Of a stretch of 26,978 bases of DNA, positions 13,864 to 22,479 are shown piece by piece. Each line of letters starts with the position of its first letter. Position 1 is the stretch's first letter. Source of the stretch: Nitrospinota bacterium. Its GTDB lineage: Bacteria > Nitrospinota_A > UBA7883 > JADGGD01. A program made the translations under genes and the position numbers. The notes under the pieces are model-generated. The model ran no database searches, was not told where the DNA came from, and was given only the letters and a program-made list of their open reading frames with translations. The stretch is taken from assembly GCA_015229165.1 (NCBI GenBank), contig JADGCD010000004.1, forward strand, positions 1,099 through 28,076, read 5' to 3'.

Positions 13864-16842
13864 TTATCCGAACAGCCGCCGGATGCGCAGGCTCAGGTCG
13901 TCGGGGTTGACCGGCTTTTCGATGAAATCGTCCACGCCAAGGCGCAACACCTCCTCCCGGACCTCCCCTCCGGAGGCGGTCAGGACGAACACCGGCATGT
14001 CCTTCGTCGTCCGGTCCCCTCGCACCCTTCTGATCAGGGCGAACCCGTCCATGTTCGGCATGGAAAGGTCGGTCAGGAGAAGGTGGTACCCCCCCCCTTG
14101 CAGTTTCACCAGCGCCTCGCTTCCGTCGACCGCCTCGTCGGCGACGAAGCCGAGCCGCTCGATGACGATCCGTGGGACGAAGCGCATGGTCGGTTCGTCA
14201 TCGACGATCAGGACGCGGGGGAGGGTCACCGGCGTCCGGAGGGTGAAGGTGGTCCCTTCTTCCGGCGTTGACACCACGTCGATCTCCCCCCCGTGGGCCC
14301 GCATGATGTCCCGGCAAAAGGGGAGCCCCAGCCCGGTCCCCCGCTCCCCGGCGGTGCCGAGGGTGGAGGTTTTCACCTCGGGGCGGAACAGGTCCGCCGC
14401 CCGCTCCGGCTCGATGCCGACGCCGGTGTCCCGGAAGGCGATCTTTGTCCCCGCCCCCTCCGGCGCGAAGACTGTGACCGTGTCTCCCGCCCGGCAGAAC
14501 TTGATGGCGTTGGAGACGAGGTTCTGGGCCACCTGCCCGAAGAGGGTCGGGTCCGCATGCCACCGGAGCGTCTCCGGCAGGTCGTTGACCAGGGTGATCC
14601 CCTTGCTCTCCGCCGGAAAGCGGAGCGTGTCCATGACCGTTCCGACCGCCGCCCGGACGTTGAAAAAGCGGGGTTGCGGCGTCAACTGGCCGCTCTTCAG
14701 ACGGCTGATGTCGAGCAGGTCGTTGATGGTGGCCAGAATGTCGTTGCCGCTCTTGATCAACCGGTGAAGGATGGTCCGGTCCTGCTCCGAAAGGGAGGGG
14801 GCGGCCCGGTCGGCCAGTATCCCCAGCAACCCCAGCATCGCGGAGAGGGGGGAGCGGAGGTCGTGGGCCACCAGCCCCACGAACTGGTCCTTGAGCCGGG
14901 TGGCCTCCTCCATCCGCGTCCGGGCCTCCACCAGCTCCGTGACGTCCGTGTTGCTCGCCCGCGTCCCCATCCACCCCCCCCGCTCGTCGAAGACCGGCTG
15001 GCAGGAGTGGTCCATCCACCGGACGGCGCCGTCGGCGCGGATGATGCGGAAGCGAAACGGCGCCCGGTCCGCCTTCTCTATCGGGAGATGGTGCGTCTCC
15101 AGATGCGCCCGGTAGGCGTCCTGATCGTCGGGATGGATGATGCTGAGGATGAACTCCGGGATGTCGATGAAGGTCTGGCGGGGGTAGCCGGTGATCGACA
15201 GACAGGAGGGGGAGACATGCCGGTGGGCGCCGTCGGGGCTTATCCAAATCTCCCAGTCGTTGGTGTAGTCGGCGATCAGCCGGTAGTCGCGGTGGCTTGC
15301 GGCGAGCGCGTCGACCATCTGTTTGCGCTGTGTGATGTCGCTGTGGGTTCCGATCATCCGCAGGGGGGCCCCCTCCGGCGTCCGGGTCAGGACCACCCCC
15401 CGTTCCAGTATCCACTTGTAGGAGCCGTCCCTGCACCGGATGCGGTGTTCGTTCTGGTAGAGGGGGGTCTCGCCCCGGAAGTGCCGTTGGAGATCGGCGT
15501 CGCGCAGGACCCGGTCGTCGGGGTGGAGGCGGCTTCGCCACTCCTCCACCGAACCGGCGCTCCCGTCGTCGGCGAAACCGAACATCTCCTTCCACCGGTG
15601 CGAGAAGAAAGTCTCCCCGGTGGCGACGTTCCAGTCCCATACCCCGTCCCCGGCCCCCTCCAGGGCGAACTTCCACCGCTCCTCGCTGTGGGCCAGCGCC
15701 TGCCTCTGGGCCAGGATCACCCCCCGCTGGCGGACCAGCTTCCGGTTGGCGTAGAGGAGCGCCAGCCCCAGGAGCAGGAGCGCCCCCCCGGCGGCGGCGC
15801 CGGTCAGCAACTCGGTCCGGTAGCGGATGAATACGTCCCGCCGGGTGAAGGAGGGAATCCGGTCGAACGGGGGAACGCGCAGCGTCCGCAACATCTCCCC
15901 GACCGGCGTGTAGTCGGCGGGAATGCCGAAACCGTGGATGCCCAGCGCCCCGGCGACGGCGGGACTCTCCTCCAACCGAAAGAGGGCCACCGCGACCTGC
16001 CGGGCCAGATCTTCGTGGACATGGGGGAGGGCGGCGAAGGGCCACTCGGGATAAAGACGGGTCGAAAGGGCGTACGGATAGCCGGGAAGATTCTGACGGT
16101 TCAGAACGCGGATGCGGCGCATGTCCAACGCCCCGTCCCGGCGCATCCCCTCCAGTACGCCGGTCCGGACGAAGCCGACGTCGGCTTTCCCTTCCAACAC
16201 CTGCGCGACGACCCGGTCGTGGGGCATCCCGGTGAAGGAGGGGAGGGCGTCGGTCTCCACGTCGATCCCGGCGGTCTGCAACTCGTACTGCTGGATCAGA
16301 TAGCCCCCCAACGAGGTCTCCCCCGTCGCCGCCACCCTCTTTCCCCGGAGGTCGGTCATCGATCCGATGGCGCGGTTGTCGGAGCGGCAGATGATCACCC
16401 CCCCGAACACCCCCCGCGCCTGTCTCCCCCCGTCCCGAAGGACCGTCGCCAAAGGAGAGGTGACCCCGTACCGCCTGGCGAGAAGGATGTAGTGGGCCGG
16501 GTTGGTATAGACGAAATCGAGCCGGTGGTCGGCCACCCTCCGTTCAAGTTCGGGGAAGCCCAGCGCCTCCACCGTGAAGGTTCGGCCCGGGATGGTCTCC
16601 TCCAGAAGCTCGGCCAGTGGTGTCCACTGCTCCAACATCTGCTCCGCCGGGCGGAACGAGAGAACGCCAATGCGGACCGGTTCGGTGTTGTCGGCCCGGC
16701 AGAGCGGCGCAGGCGCCAGAATGAGAGCCGCCACCGCCACCGCCACCGCCACCGCCCCCCACCGGCGCGCACAGGGGCCCAAACGAGCCACTATTGGGGA
16801 AATACACCCCTTCTTCAAGCGGGCGCCCACCCGAAACTTCAT
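13864..16842 (-). CDS. Hybrid sensor kinase: PhnD-like sensor, two PAS, HisKA, ATPase, receiver
   Basis: 992 residues from the chosen ATG. A signal/membrane segment (about 27-48) leads to a PhnD-like periplasmic binding domain (about 54-330; IGVLSFRPAEQMLEQWTPLA, DFVYTNPAHYILLARR, LRGKRVAATGETSLGGYL). Then come a membrane helix (about 343-365), two PAS domains (about 388-510 and 517-640), HisKA with His660 (FVGLVAHDLRSPLSAMLG), HATPase_c (N box LVSNAIKFC, G1 RDTGVGI, G2 ERGTGLGLP) and a receiver with Asp925 (LLLTDLSMPNMDG). PhnD-like sensors usually bind phosphate-type or other small anions; the ligand here is unknown. ATG 16842 is chosen because GGGAG lies six bases upstream; ATG 16848 has no spacing. 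The fused receiver suggests a phosphorelay. Related sequence survives in the remnant at 7126-7680. Confidence 0.92.
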   Translation of the reverse strand: MKFRVGARLKKGCISPIVARLGPCARRWGAVAVAVAVAALILAPAPLCRADNTEPVRIGVLSFRPAEQMLEQWTPLAELLEETIPGRTFTVEALGFPELERRVADHRLDFVYTNPAHYILLARRYGVTSPLATVLRDGGRQARGVFGGVIICRSDNRAIGSMTDLRGKRVAATGETSLGGYLIQQYELQTAGIDVETDALPSFTGMPHDRVVAQVLEGKADVGFVRTGVLEGMRRDGALDMRRIRVLNRQNLPGYPYALSTRLYPEWPFAALPHVHEDLARQVAVALFRLEESPAVAGALGIHGFGIPADYTPVGEMLRTLRVPPFDRIPSFTRRDVFIRYRTELLTGAAAGGALLLLGLALLYANRKLVRQRGVILAQRQALAHSEERWKFALEGAGDGVWDWNVATGETFFSHRWKEMFGFADDGSAGSVEEWRSRLHPDDRVLRDADLQRHFRGETPLYQNEHRIRCRDGSYKWILERGVVLTRTPEGAPLRMIGTHSDITQRKQMVDALAASHRDYRLIADYTNDWEIWISPDGAHRHVSPSCLSITGYPRQTFIDIPEFILSIIHPDDQDAYRAHLETHHLPIEKADRAPFRFRIIRADGAVRWMDHSCQPVFDERGGWMGTRASNTDVTELVEARTRMEEATRLKDQFVGLVAHDLRSPLSAMLGLLGILADRAAPSLSEQDRTILHRLIKSGNDILATINDLLDISRLKSGQLTPQPRFFNVRAAVGTVMDTLRFPAESKGITLVNDLPETLRWHADPTLFGQVAQNLVSNAIKFCRAGDTVTVFAPEGAGTKIAFRDTGVGIEPERAADLFRPEVKTSTLGTAGERGTGLGLPFCRDIMRAHGGEIDVVSTPEEGTTFTLRTPVTLPRVLIVDDEPTMRFVPRIVIERLGFVADEAVDGSEALVKLQGGGYHLLLTDLSMPNMDGFALIRRVRGDRTTKDMPVFVLTASGGEVREEVLRLGVDDFIEKPVNPDDLSLRIRRLFG
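16731..16754 (-). repeat. Six-base microsatellite in the kinase signal segment
   Basis: CCACCG is repeated four times in perfect tandem, encoding an Ala-Val alternation within the hydrophobic core of the N-terminal membrane segment. Changes in copy number would keep frame and change its length by two residues each. Confidence 0.75.
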
Positions 16843-16934
16843 GCCCATCTCCCTGTGCCGCCACGCATCCGAAGGAGCCGAAGGTACCGCAGAACCGCAA
16901 AAGCAGGTTATGTGTGATCCGCGATAATATATTG

Positions 16935-16963
16935 AGTTTATTTAGCTTATATATGTTTGTCAC
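16935..16963 (-). promoter_or_regulatory. Possible promoter of the PhnD-type kinase
   Basis: On the minus strand GTGACA (16958-16963) is followed after 17 bases by TAAACT (16935-16940), in a markedly A/T-rich patch (16920-16960) that stands out from its GC-rich surroundings. It lies about 95 bp upstream of the start codon. The -10 is only a 4/6 match. Confidence 0.35.
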
Positions 16964-17098
16964 ATGCGGCCATCATACTCCCCTCGAGCGGTGGAATCAA
17001 TGACGTCCGGTTTCTTCCTTGCATCGCTTGCATGAAACGGTCTCCCATGCTCTGTTGGAGTGATGAGAGGTCAGGAGAGATTCGCGTTGGCGCCGGGA

Positions 17099-17380
17099 TT
17101 ATCGCTCGATGGCGAACCCGGCGAACTCCCCCGTCGCCTCCGAGCGGTCGATCACCACCCCCGTCACCCGGGCCGACGGGGGGCCGTGGTGGAGCCATTC
17201 GACCAGCCGGTCCACCTTCTCCGGCGCCCCTTCGGCCACCACCTCCACCCGTCCGTCCGGCAGGTTTTTGGCGAATCCGGTCAGTCCCCCGATCCGGTGG
17301 GCCGTCTCCACGGTGGTCGCCCGGAAAAAGACCCCCTGTACCAGACCTGAGACAAGGATGGTGGCGCGTACGGTTCGCAT
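17099..17380 (-). CDS. acyP: Acylphosphatase
   Basis: A 93-residue protein of normal acylphosphatase length that hydrolyses acyl phosphates such as acetyl phosphate in the cytoplasm. The phosphate-cradle motif is VSGLVQGVFFRATT with catalytic Arg20, and the second catalytic residue is Asn39 in GFAKNLPDGRVEVVAEG. One residue more than usual separates them. A longer frame begins at 17401, but ATG 17380 gives the family length and sits six bases after a TACAAT box, consistent with a leaderless message. It is divergent from the etf operon. Acetyl phosphate can also phosphorylate response regulators; any link to this signalling-rich region is only inference. Confidence 0.92.
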   Translation of the reverse strand: MRTVRATILVSGLVQGVFFRATTVETAHRIGGLTGFAKNLPDGRVEVVAEGAPEKVDRLVEWLHHGPPSARVTGVVIDRSEATGEFAGFAIER

Positions 17381-17386
17381 GGGTTT

Positions 17387-17415
17387 ATTGTAGCGCCCCA
17401 TGCCAGCGGGGGCAA
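17387..17415 (-). promoter_or_regulatory. Promoter of the acylphosphatase gene
   Basis: Minus-strand TTGCCC (17410-17415), a 17-base spacer and TACAAT (17387-17392) stand six bases before ATG 17380. The implied start of transcription is at or within a base of the start codon, and there is no ribosome binding site. Confidence 0.55.
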
Positions 17416-17428
17416 CCGGGGTGAAGGC

Positions 17429-17454
17429 AATAACCTTTTGTAAATGAAGTTATT
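17429..17454. promoter_or_regulatory. A/T-rich inverted repeat in the acyP-etf intergenic region
   Basis: AATAAC (17429-17434) and GTTATT (17449-17454) are inverted with a 14-base spacer, in an A/T-rich stretch between the two divergent promoters and about 60 bp upstream of the etf -35 box. It may be a regulator site or an upstream promoter element. Confidence 0.25.
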
Positions 17455-17511
17455 TCGTAATGGTTATGAATCGTCCCCCTCTTCCCGGCGGCGCGCGCGC
17501 CAGACTTTGAT

Positions 17512-17540
17512 TTTACAATCGGCGCCGGGCGTGGTATACA
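17512..17540 (+). promoter_or_regulatory. Promoter of the etfB-etfA-ETF-QO operon
   Basis: TTTACA (-35, 17512-17517; 5/6 match), a 17-base spacer and TATACA (-10, 17535-17540; 4/6 match) precede etfB by about 90 bases. It is the best sigma70-type promoter in this gap. Confidence 0.55.
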
Positions 17541-17630
17541 CCTACTCTCCGATGATTTGTCCCCCCGCCCGTTCGGTCATGGACGAGCTTTGGCATCACC
17601 TTTCTTCTAAAGAGGGAGCAGGTTGAGAGA

Positions 17631-18476
17631 ATGAGTGGTTATAAGATGGTCGTCCTGATGAAGCAGGTGCCCGACACCAGCTCCAAGGCCGGCGTGAACC
17701 CGGACGGCACCGTCGACCGGGCCCGGGCGAAGCGGATGATGAATCCCTTCGACAAATACGCCCTGCAGAAAGCCCTTGAGGTCAAGAAAGCCCACGGAGG
17801 CGAAATCACCGTCGTGTCGATGGGGCCCCCCCCGGCGCTGGAGATCGTCGTCGAGGCGCTCGAATACGGCGCCGACAAGGGGATTCTCCTCTCCGACAAG
17901 CGGCTGGCCGCCTCCGACACCCTGTCCACCGCCTATGCGCTCCACATGGTGGTCAAGCACGTCGGCAAGGTCGACATGGTCTTCACCGGCCTGCAGACCA
18001 CCGACGGCGACACCGCCCAGACCGGCCCGCAGATCGCCGAACGCCTCGACATGCCGCAGGTCACCTACCTCGAGAAGCTCGAAGTCAAAGACGGCGTCGC
18101 CACCATGCAGCGGGTCGTCGAAGGGGGACACCAGACCCTCGAAGTTCCGCTCCCCTGCCTTGTCACCGTGGCCAACTCGGCGGCGCGGCTGGAGCCGAAA
18201 CGGTTCGCCGACGTTTTCGCCGTCAAGGAGCTGATCCGCGACAAGGCCGCCTACGACAAAAAAGTCACCATCCTCGACCTCGACGTGGTCGGCGCCAACC
18301 CGGACCGGGCCGGCCTGAAAGGCTCCCCCACCGTGGTGGGCAAGACCTGGAAGATGGGGGAGATCGGCGGCTCCTGCACGATGTTCGAAGGGGGCAACGC
18401 AAAAGACGAAGTGGCCGAGCTGGTCGGCAAGCTGACCGCCGACCACGGCGCGATTCTGGAGGAGGTGCTTCCGTGA
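17631..18476 (+). CDS. etfB: Electron transfer flavoprotein beta subunit
   Basis: A 281-residue EtfB/FixA-type subunit: MVVLMKQVPDT at the N terminus, the nucleotide-binding stretch VFTGLQTTDGDTAQTGPQIA, and the PCLVTVANSAARLEPKRF segment before the C-terminal arm that wraps the alpha subunit. It binds AMP structurally and, with EtfA, carries electrons from flavin dehydrogenases to the membrane quinone reductase. It overlaps the next gene by four bases (GTGA), a sign of translational coupling and fixed stoichiometry. The length is nearer FixA than the shortest EtfB forms. A weak GAGAGA ribosome site precedes ATG 17631. Confidence 0.95.
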   Translation: MSGYKMVVLMKQVPDTSSKAGVNPDGTVDRARAKRMMNPFDKYALQKALEVKKAHGGEITVVSMGPPPALEIVVEALEYGADKGILLSDKRLAASDTLSTAYALHMVVKHVGKVDMVFTGLQTTDGDTAQTGPQIAERLDMPQVTYLEKLEVKDGVATMQRVVEGGHQTLEVPLPCLVTVANSAARLEPKRFADVFAVKELIRDKAAYDKKVTILDLDVVGANPDRAGLKGSPTVVGKTWKMGEIGGSCTMFEGGNAKDEVAELVGKLTADHGAILEEVLP

Positions 18477-19534
18477 GCAAGCATGCGGATGTCATGGTCA
18501 TCGCCGATCAGCTGCAAGGCGACTTGCAGGCGATCTCGTTCGAGCTTCTGGGCGCCGCCCGGGAGCTGGCGGGCAAGCTGGGGGTCAAGGTGCAGGCGAT
18601 GGTGATGGGCCACCAGATCGACAAACTCCCCCAGACCCTCATCGAGTACGGCGCCGACGAAGTCTTCGTCGTCGACAAGCCCGAGCTGAAGGAATACACC
18701 ACCCTGACCTACCGTCGGGCGGTCATCGCCATCCTGGCCTCGCTCCCCCGGCCGCCGCACATCGTCCTTTCCGGCGCCACCACCGTCGGGCGCGACTTGG
18801 CGCCCCGGATCGCGGCCTATCTGGAAGTCGGCCTCACCGCCGACTGCACCGAGCTGGACGTCGGCGAGTACGAGCATAAAGGCAAGGCCGACCCGACCAA
18901 GACCGGCCTGTTCCAGGACGTTCTGTACGCCATCCGCCCCTCCTTCGGCGAGTCGCTGAAGGCCCGGATCATCGGCCCGTGGAAGAACCCGCAGATGGCC
19001 ACCGCCCGGACCGGCGCCATGGTGCCGCTGGAGCGGGACCTCTCCCGCAAGGGGACGGTGGTTCCCGTCGACTGCGCCTTCGAGAAGTCCGACTTCCGGA
19101 TCAAGGTGGTCGAGACCGTCCGGGACGTCTCCTCCGAAGTCGACCTGACCGGCGCCAAGGTGATCGTCTCCGGCGGGGCCGGACTGGGCGACGCCGCCGG
19201 GTTCAAGGTGGTCGAGGACCTGGCCTCCATCTTCAAGGACAGCGCCGTCGGGGCCTCCCGCCGGGCCGTCGACGCCGGGTGGATCTCCTACTCCCATCAG
19301 GTGGGGCAGACCGGCAAGACCGTCCGCCCGAAGATTTACATCGCCCTGGGGATCTCCGGCGCCATCCAGCACCGGGTCGGCATCACCAACTCCGACATCA
19401 TCATCGCCGTCAACAAGGACGAGGGCGCCCCGATCTTCCAGTTCGCCAACTACGGCATCGTAGGCGACCTGTACGAGATCGCGCCCCTTCTGAAGGCGCA
19501 GTTCCAGGCAAAGATGGCCGGCGCGTCGGTCTAA
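18473..19534 (+). CDS. etfA: Electron transfer flavoprotein alpha subunit
   Basis: A 353-residue EtfA that starts with GTG inside the stop of etfB. The N-terminal domain contains [18 protein letters not shown] (about 100-117) and the C-terminal FAD domain has the family signatures: [12 protein letters not shown] with Arg263, [19 protein letters not shown] (275-293), GAIQHRVG (296-303) and [20 protein letters not shown] (314-333). It holds the redox-active FAD of the heterodimer. No N-terminal ferredoxin domain is fused, unlike some anaerobic forms. The next gene starts 46 bases downstream. Confidence 0.96.
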   Translation: MSKHADVMVIADQLQGDLQAISFELLGAARELAGKLGVKVQAMVMGHQIDKLPQTLIEYGADEVFVVDKPELKEYTTLTYRRAVIAILASLPRPPHIVLSGATTVGRDLAPRIAAYLEVGLTADCTELDVGEYEHKGKADPTKTGLFQDVLYAIRPSFGESLKARIIGPWKNPQMATARTGAMVPLERDLSRKGTVVPVDCAFEKSDFRIKVVETVRDVSSEVDLTGAKVIVSGGAGLGDAAGFKVVEDLASIFKDSAVGASRRAVDAGWISYSHQVGQTGKTVRPKIYIALGISGAIQHRVGITNSDIIIAVNKDEGAPIFQFANYGIVGDLYEIAPLLKAQFQAKMAGASV

Positions 19535-19580
19535 CGAACGAAACACCCCCCGGGAAAACGGGGCGAGGAGGAAACGAAAC

Positions 19581-21293
19581 GTGAGTCAGAATATCGCTTA
19601 TGACGTGGCCCTGGTCGGCGCCAGCCCGTCCAACCTGACGCTGGCCCACCGGCTGGTGGATCTGGCCCAGGGGCCCATCCGGATCGCCATTCTGGAGAAG
19701 GGCAAATCGGTCGGCGCGCATCTTCTCTCCGGCGCGGTCAGCAACCCCCGGGTGCTGAACAAGGTCTTCCCCAACTGGAAAGAGGACGAGACCTTCCCGC
19801 TGGAAGGGATCTGCAAAGAGTCGTACGTCACCTTCATGGGCGCCGAGAAGGTCGAAGACGCCCCCCGGTTCGCCGTTCCCCCCCACTTCAAGAAAGAGGG
19901 GTACGCCATCCTGTCCGTCTCCGACCTGGCCGCGTGGATGGCCGACCGGCTGACCGAGAAAGCCGCCGCCAAGGAAGGGGTCGTCGTCGACATCTACCCC
20001 ACCTTCCCCGCCAAAGAGATCATCTACAAGGGGGACGCCGTCGTCGGCGTCCGGGTGGACAGCACCGGCGACAACGCCAAGGACATTCTCCACGCCAAGG
20101 TCACCGTTTTCGGCGACAAGGGCTTTGTCTCGCGCGACCTGTGCGACAAATTCGCGCTGCGCAAGAACCCGCAGGTCTGGGGCGTCGGCGTGAAGGAAAT
20201 CTGGGAGACCGAAGAGTCGTACGAAGGGAAAGTCTGGCACACCGCCGGCTACCCGGCCCAGCCGGGCCTCTACGGCGGCGGGTTCATCTACGGCTGCAAA
20301 CACAACAAGCTGATCGTCGGCTACGTCTGCGCGCTGGACAACGACAACCCCAACCTTGAGCCCCCCCAACTCCTGCAGGATCTCAAAAAGAGCCCGTGGG
20401 TGCAGAAGATGCTCAAGGGAGGCAAGCTGATGCGCTACGGCGCCGCCGTCCTTCCCGAAGGGGGCTACTACTCCCTGCCGGAGAAATTCGCCGTCGCAGG
20501 CGCCATGATGGTCGGCGACGCCCTCGGGACGCTCGACATCAAACGCTTCTCCGGCGTCGACAAGGCGATGGAGTCGGGCTGGATCGCCGCCGAGGTGATC
20601 GCCGACGCCCTGGCCAAGGGGGACACCTCCGAAGCGGCGCTCGCCCCCTACAAGGCGAAGGTCATGGACAGCTTCATCGGCAAAGAGCTGTTCGAGGCCC
20701 GCTACTTCAAGCAGACCTTCCACACCTACCCGGAAATCCTCAACGACGCCTTCCCCGCCTTCGCGGCCGGGGTCGACGCCGGGCGGGGGCTTTTTGGCGG
20801 GGCGCTGGCCTTCGGGCTGTCGGGCCCGTTCCGGGCGCTCAAGCTCCTCGGCGCGCGCGGCATGATGGAGAACCCCTCCGACCGGGGGGCGGTCGCCTAC
20901 AAGGAAGACCGCACCTACCCCAACCCGGCCTACAAGAAGCCCGAAGGGGCCAAGGCGGAAGGGTATGACCGGAAGACCGTCTTCACCACCGCCGACATCG
21001 TCTACTACGCCCACACCCACTACGAAGAGGGGGTGCAGCACATCGACGAGTTCGACAAGAACGTCTGCTACAGTTGCATCAACCGCTACGAAGGCGCCGG
21101 GAAGCGGCCTCCCTGCGTCGGCGACTGCACGGCGGAAGTGCATGAGGTGATGGAGATCAACGGCAAACGGACCCACAAGATGGCGTTCGAGAACTGTGTC
21201 CAGTGCACCACCTGCGAGATCGTCTGCCCGCCGAAGAACCTTCGGGTCAACGCCGCCCCCTACGGCAGTGGCCCCGACTTCTCGAACATGTAG
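19581..21293 (+). CDS. Electron transfer flavoprotein-ubiquinone oxidoreductase
   Basis: A 570-residue membrane-associated flavoprotein that takes electrons from ETF and reduces quinone. It starts with GTG 19581 behind GAGGAGG. The N-terminal FAD motif is degenerate: YDVALVGASPSNL in place of GxGxxG. The FAD and quinone regions LSGAVSNPR, GGGFIYGCKHNKLIVGYV and DALGTLDIKRFSGVDKAM match the ETF-QO fold. The C-terminal iron-sulfur region holds Cys496, 499, 512, 516, 539, 542, 545 and 549, including the ferredoxin motif CVQCTTCEIVCP. The classical enzyme has four ligands for one [4Fe-4S] cluster, so a second cluster is possible. It is last in the operon, before a terminator. No acyl-CoA dehydrogenase lies nearby, so the electron donor is encoded elsewhere. 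Confidence 0.94.
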   Translation: MSQNIAYDVALVGASPSNLTLAHRLVDLAQGPIRIAILEKGKSVGAHLLSGAVSNPRVLNKVFPNWKEDETFPLEGICKESYVTFMGAEKVEDAPRFAVPPHFKKEGYAILSVSDLAAWMADRLTEKAAAKEGVVVDIYPTFPAKEIIYKGDAVVGVRVDSTGDNAKDILHAKVTVFGDKGFVSRDLCDKFALRKNPQVWGVGVKEIWETEESYEGKVWHTAGYPAQPGLYGGGFIYGCKHNKLIVGYVCALDNDNPNLEPPQLLQDLKKSPWVQKMLKGGKLMRYGAAVLPEGGYYSLPEKFAVAGAMMVGDALGTLDIKRFSGVDKAMESGWIAAEVIADALAKGDTSEAALAPYKAKVMDSFIGKELFEARYFKQTFHTYPEILNDAFPAFAAGVDAGRGLFGGALAFGLSGPFRALKLLGARGMMENPSDRGAVAYKEDRTYPNPAYKKPEGAKAEGYDRKTVFTTADIVYYAHTHYEEGVQHIDEFDKNVCYSCINRYEGAGKRPPCVGDCTAEVHEVMEINGKRTHKMAFENCVQCTTCEIVCPPKNLRVNAAPYGSGPDFSNM

Positions 21294-21316
21294 CTGATCG
21301 ATTTTCGCCTTTCACG

Positions 21317-21350
21317 ACCGGGGGCCCCACACGGGGCTCCCGGTTTTTTT
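21317..21350 (+). terminator. Intrinsic terminator of the etf operon
   Basis: ACCGGGGGCCCC (21317-21328) pairs with GGGGCTCCCGGT (21333-21344), a 12-bp stem with one G-U pair and the loop ACAC, followed by seven Ts ending at 21350. It lies 24 bases after the ETF-QO stop. Confidence 0.92.
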
Positions 21351-21571
21351 GTTTGGTGTGGTATATTTATGTCTAATATTTATCATAAAGATGATGCATG
21401 GCTGAGAAAATAAGGATGTATTTGTCTGGCCCAAGACAGGAGGGGGGGGAGTTGATACGAGGACGTTTGCCGAAACATTGACCGCATTGACGTCATTAAT
21501 AGAGCGATCTGATCGGACATTGCGTCCAGAGGGCGCCGGACTGGTCGTCAGTCTAAATTTAAAATTGGCGA

Positions 21572-21925
21572 TTAGTCAAAATCCGGACCAAGCCAGTTTT
21601 CGAGTGTCTGAAGGAGATTCTCGTTCCGGTAGTTGAACCGGAACTCCTGCTCCTTTAGGTAGAGCCAAAACAGCTCTTCGCTCATACCATGATACTTCGC
21701 CATCCGCTCCTTGGCGAACGACCAGAAGCCTTCAATGCCGTTGATATGTACACGTCCTCTGGCAAACTCCTCGCTGTGATTCACCGCCCGGTGCTTCCCG
21801 TACTGCTTCACCGACCGATAGTTGGTGAACGAGTCGGTGTCGAAGACGCTCCCCTTCTTCGTCCGCTCCTCGATCTGGGTCATCAGTGATGCGGCGGAGA
21901 CGTTCTCCACGACCGTTACATACAC
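21572..21925 (-). pseudogene. IS1595-type transposase, C-terminal part
   Basis: About 117 codons from GTG 21925 continue the transposase of the next entry in another frame: VYVTVVENVSAASLM, FDTDSFTNYRSVKQYGKHRA with the second catalytic Asp, HSEEF, and the third catalytic region HINGIEGFWSFAKERM. One extra G at the GGG near 21926-21930 would join it in frame to the upstream half. Sequence between 21351 and 21571 holds no gene that I can recognise. I could not define terminal inverted repeats or target duplications. Confidence 0.8.
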
Positions 21926-22479
21926 CCGCCATTCCGCTCAAGAAGGCCAAACACCTTGGTTTTACCGGCTGCTCCGCGCCCTCGGCCCCCCTTGCGCCTT
22001 CCCCCGAAGTAGCTCTCGTCGTACTCGATCTCCCCGCCAAGCTTCTTGAACTCATCCGTCAACCGTGCGGCGATCACTCGGCGGTAGGACATGTAGCGCG
22101 TGTAGACCGTCCGGTAGCTCAGGCCGAGGTGAGAGGCCGCCTTCCGGGCGCTCACCTCCAAACAAAGCAACTCAAGAACGCGGCGGCGGATATATATCTT
22201 CCGGGGGCTATACTTCAGCCCGCAATCGCCACACTTCCGGCGACCGTCGGACAGCGAATACCACTCAGTCGATCCACACCCAGGACAGCCAATTCCTTCC
22301 ATCTCCATGACCCAATATAGGGCCAGGTCCGGAATTTCACCAATCGCCTTTTCCGCGACCATTTTGATCTCTGAGAGGGCTTCTTTGATCCGTTTGATGG
22401 GAAGATCCGATCTCCAACCAAAAGCGTTGCGCCGAAATCGAGACGGGAACGCCCACCGATGGTGGTTCGAGTCTCTCAT
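21916..22479 (-). pseudogene. IS1595-type transposase, N-terminal part
   Basis: 187 codons with a zinc ribbon (CPGCG then CGDCG), a helix-turn-helix-like stretch (ARKAASHLGLSYRTVYTRYM) and the first catalytic Asp in EYDESYFGGRRKGGRGRGAA, all typical of IS1595/ISXO2 transposases. It breaks at LLERNGG, where the frame shifts by one base into the second half. Its first ATG (22479) overlaps the stop of the Fic gene as ATGA; an internal ATG at 22362 is an equally possible start. Members of this family normally have a single uninterrupted frame, so the element is probably inactive unless programmed slippage occurs. Confidence 0.8.

Noticed and set aside
13637..14767. 376-residue plus-strand frame over the LytTR fragment and kinase end
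   Set aside because: Wrong frame for the LytTR fragment and antisense to the receiver and ATPase domains of the hybrid kinase.
14293..16917. 874-residue open frame on the plus strand opposite the hybrid kinase
   Set aside because: Composition artefact; the minus strand has complete kinase domains in order.
17631..21293. fixABCX operon
   Set aside because: The third gene is a fused, 570-residue ETF-QO-type protein rather than separate FixC and FixX, and no nitrogen-fixation genes are nearby.
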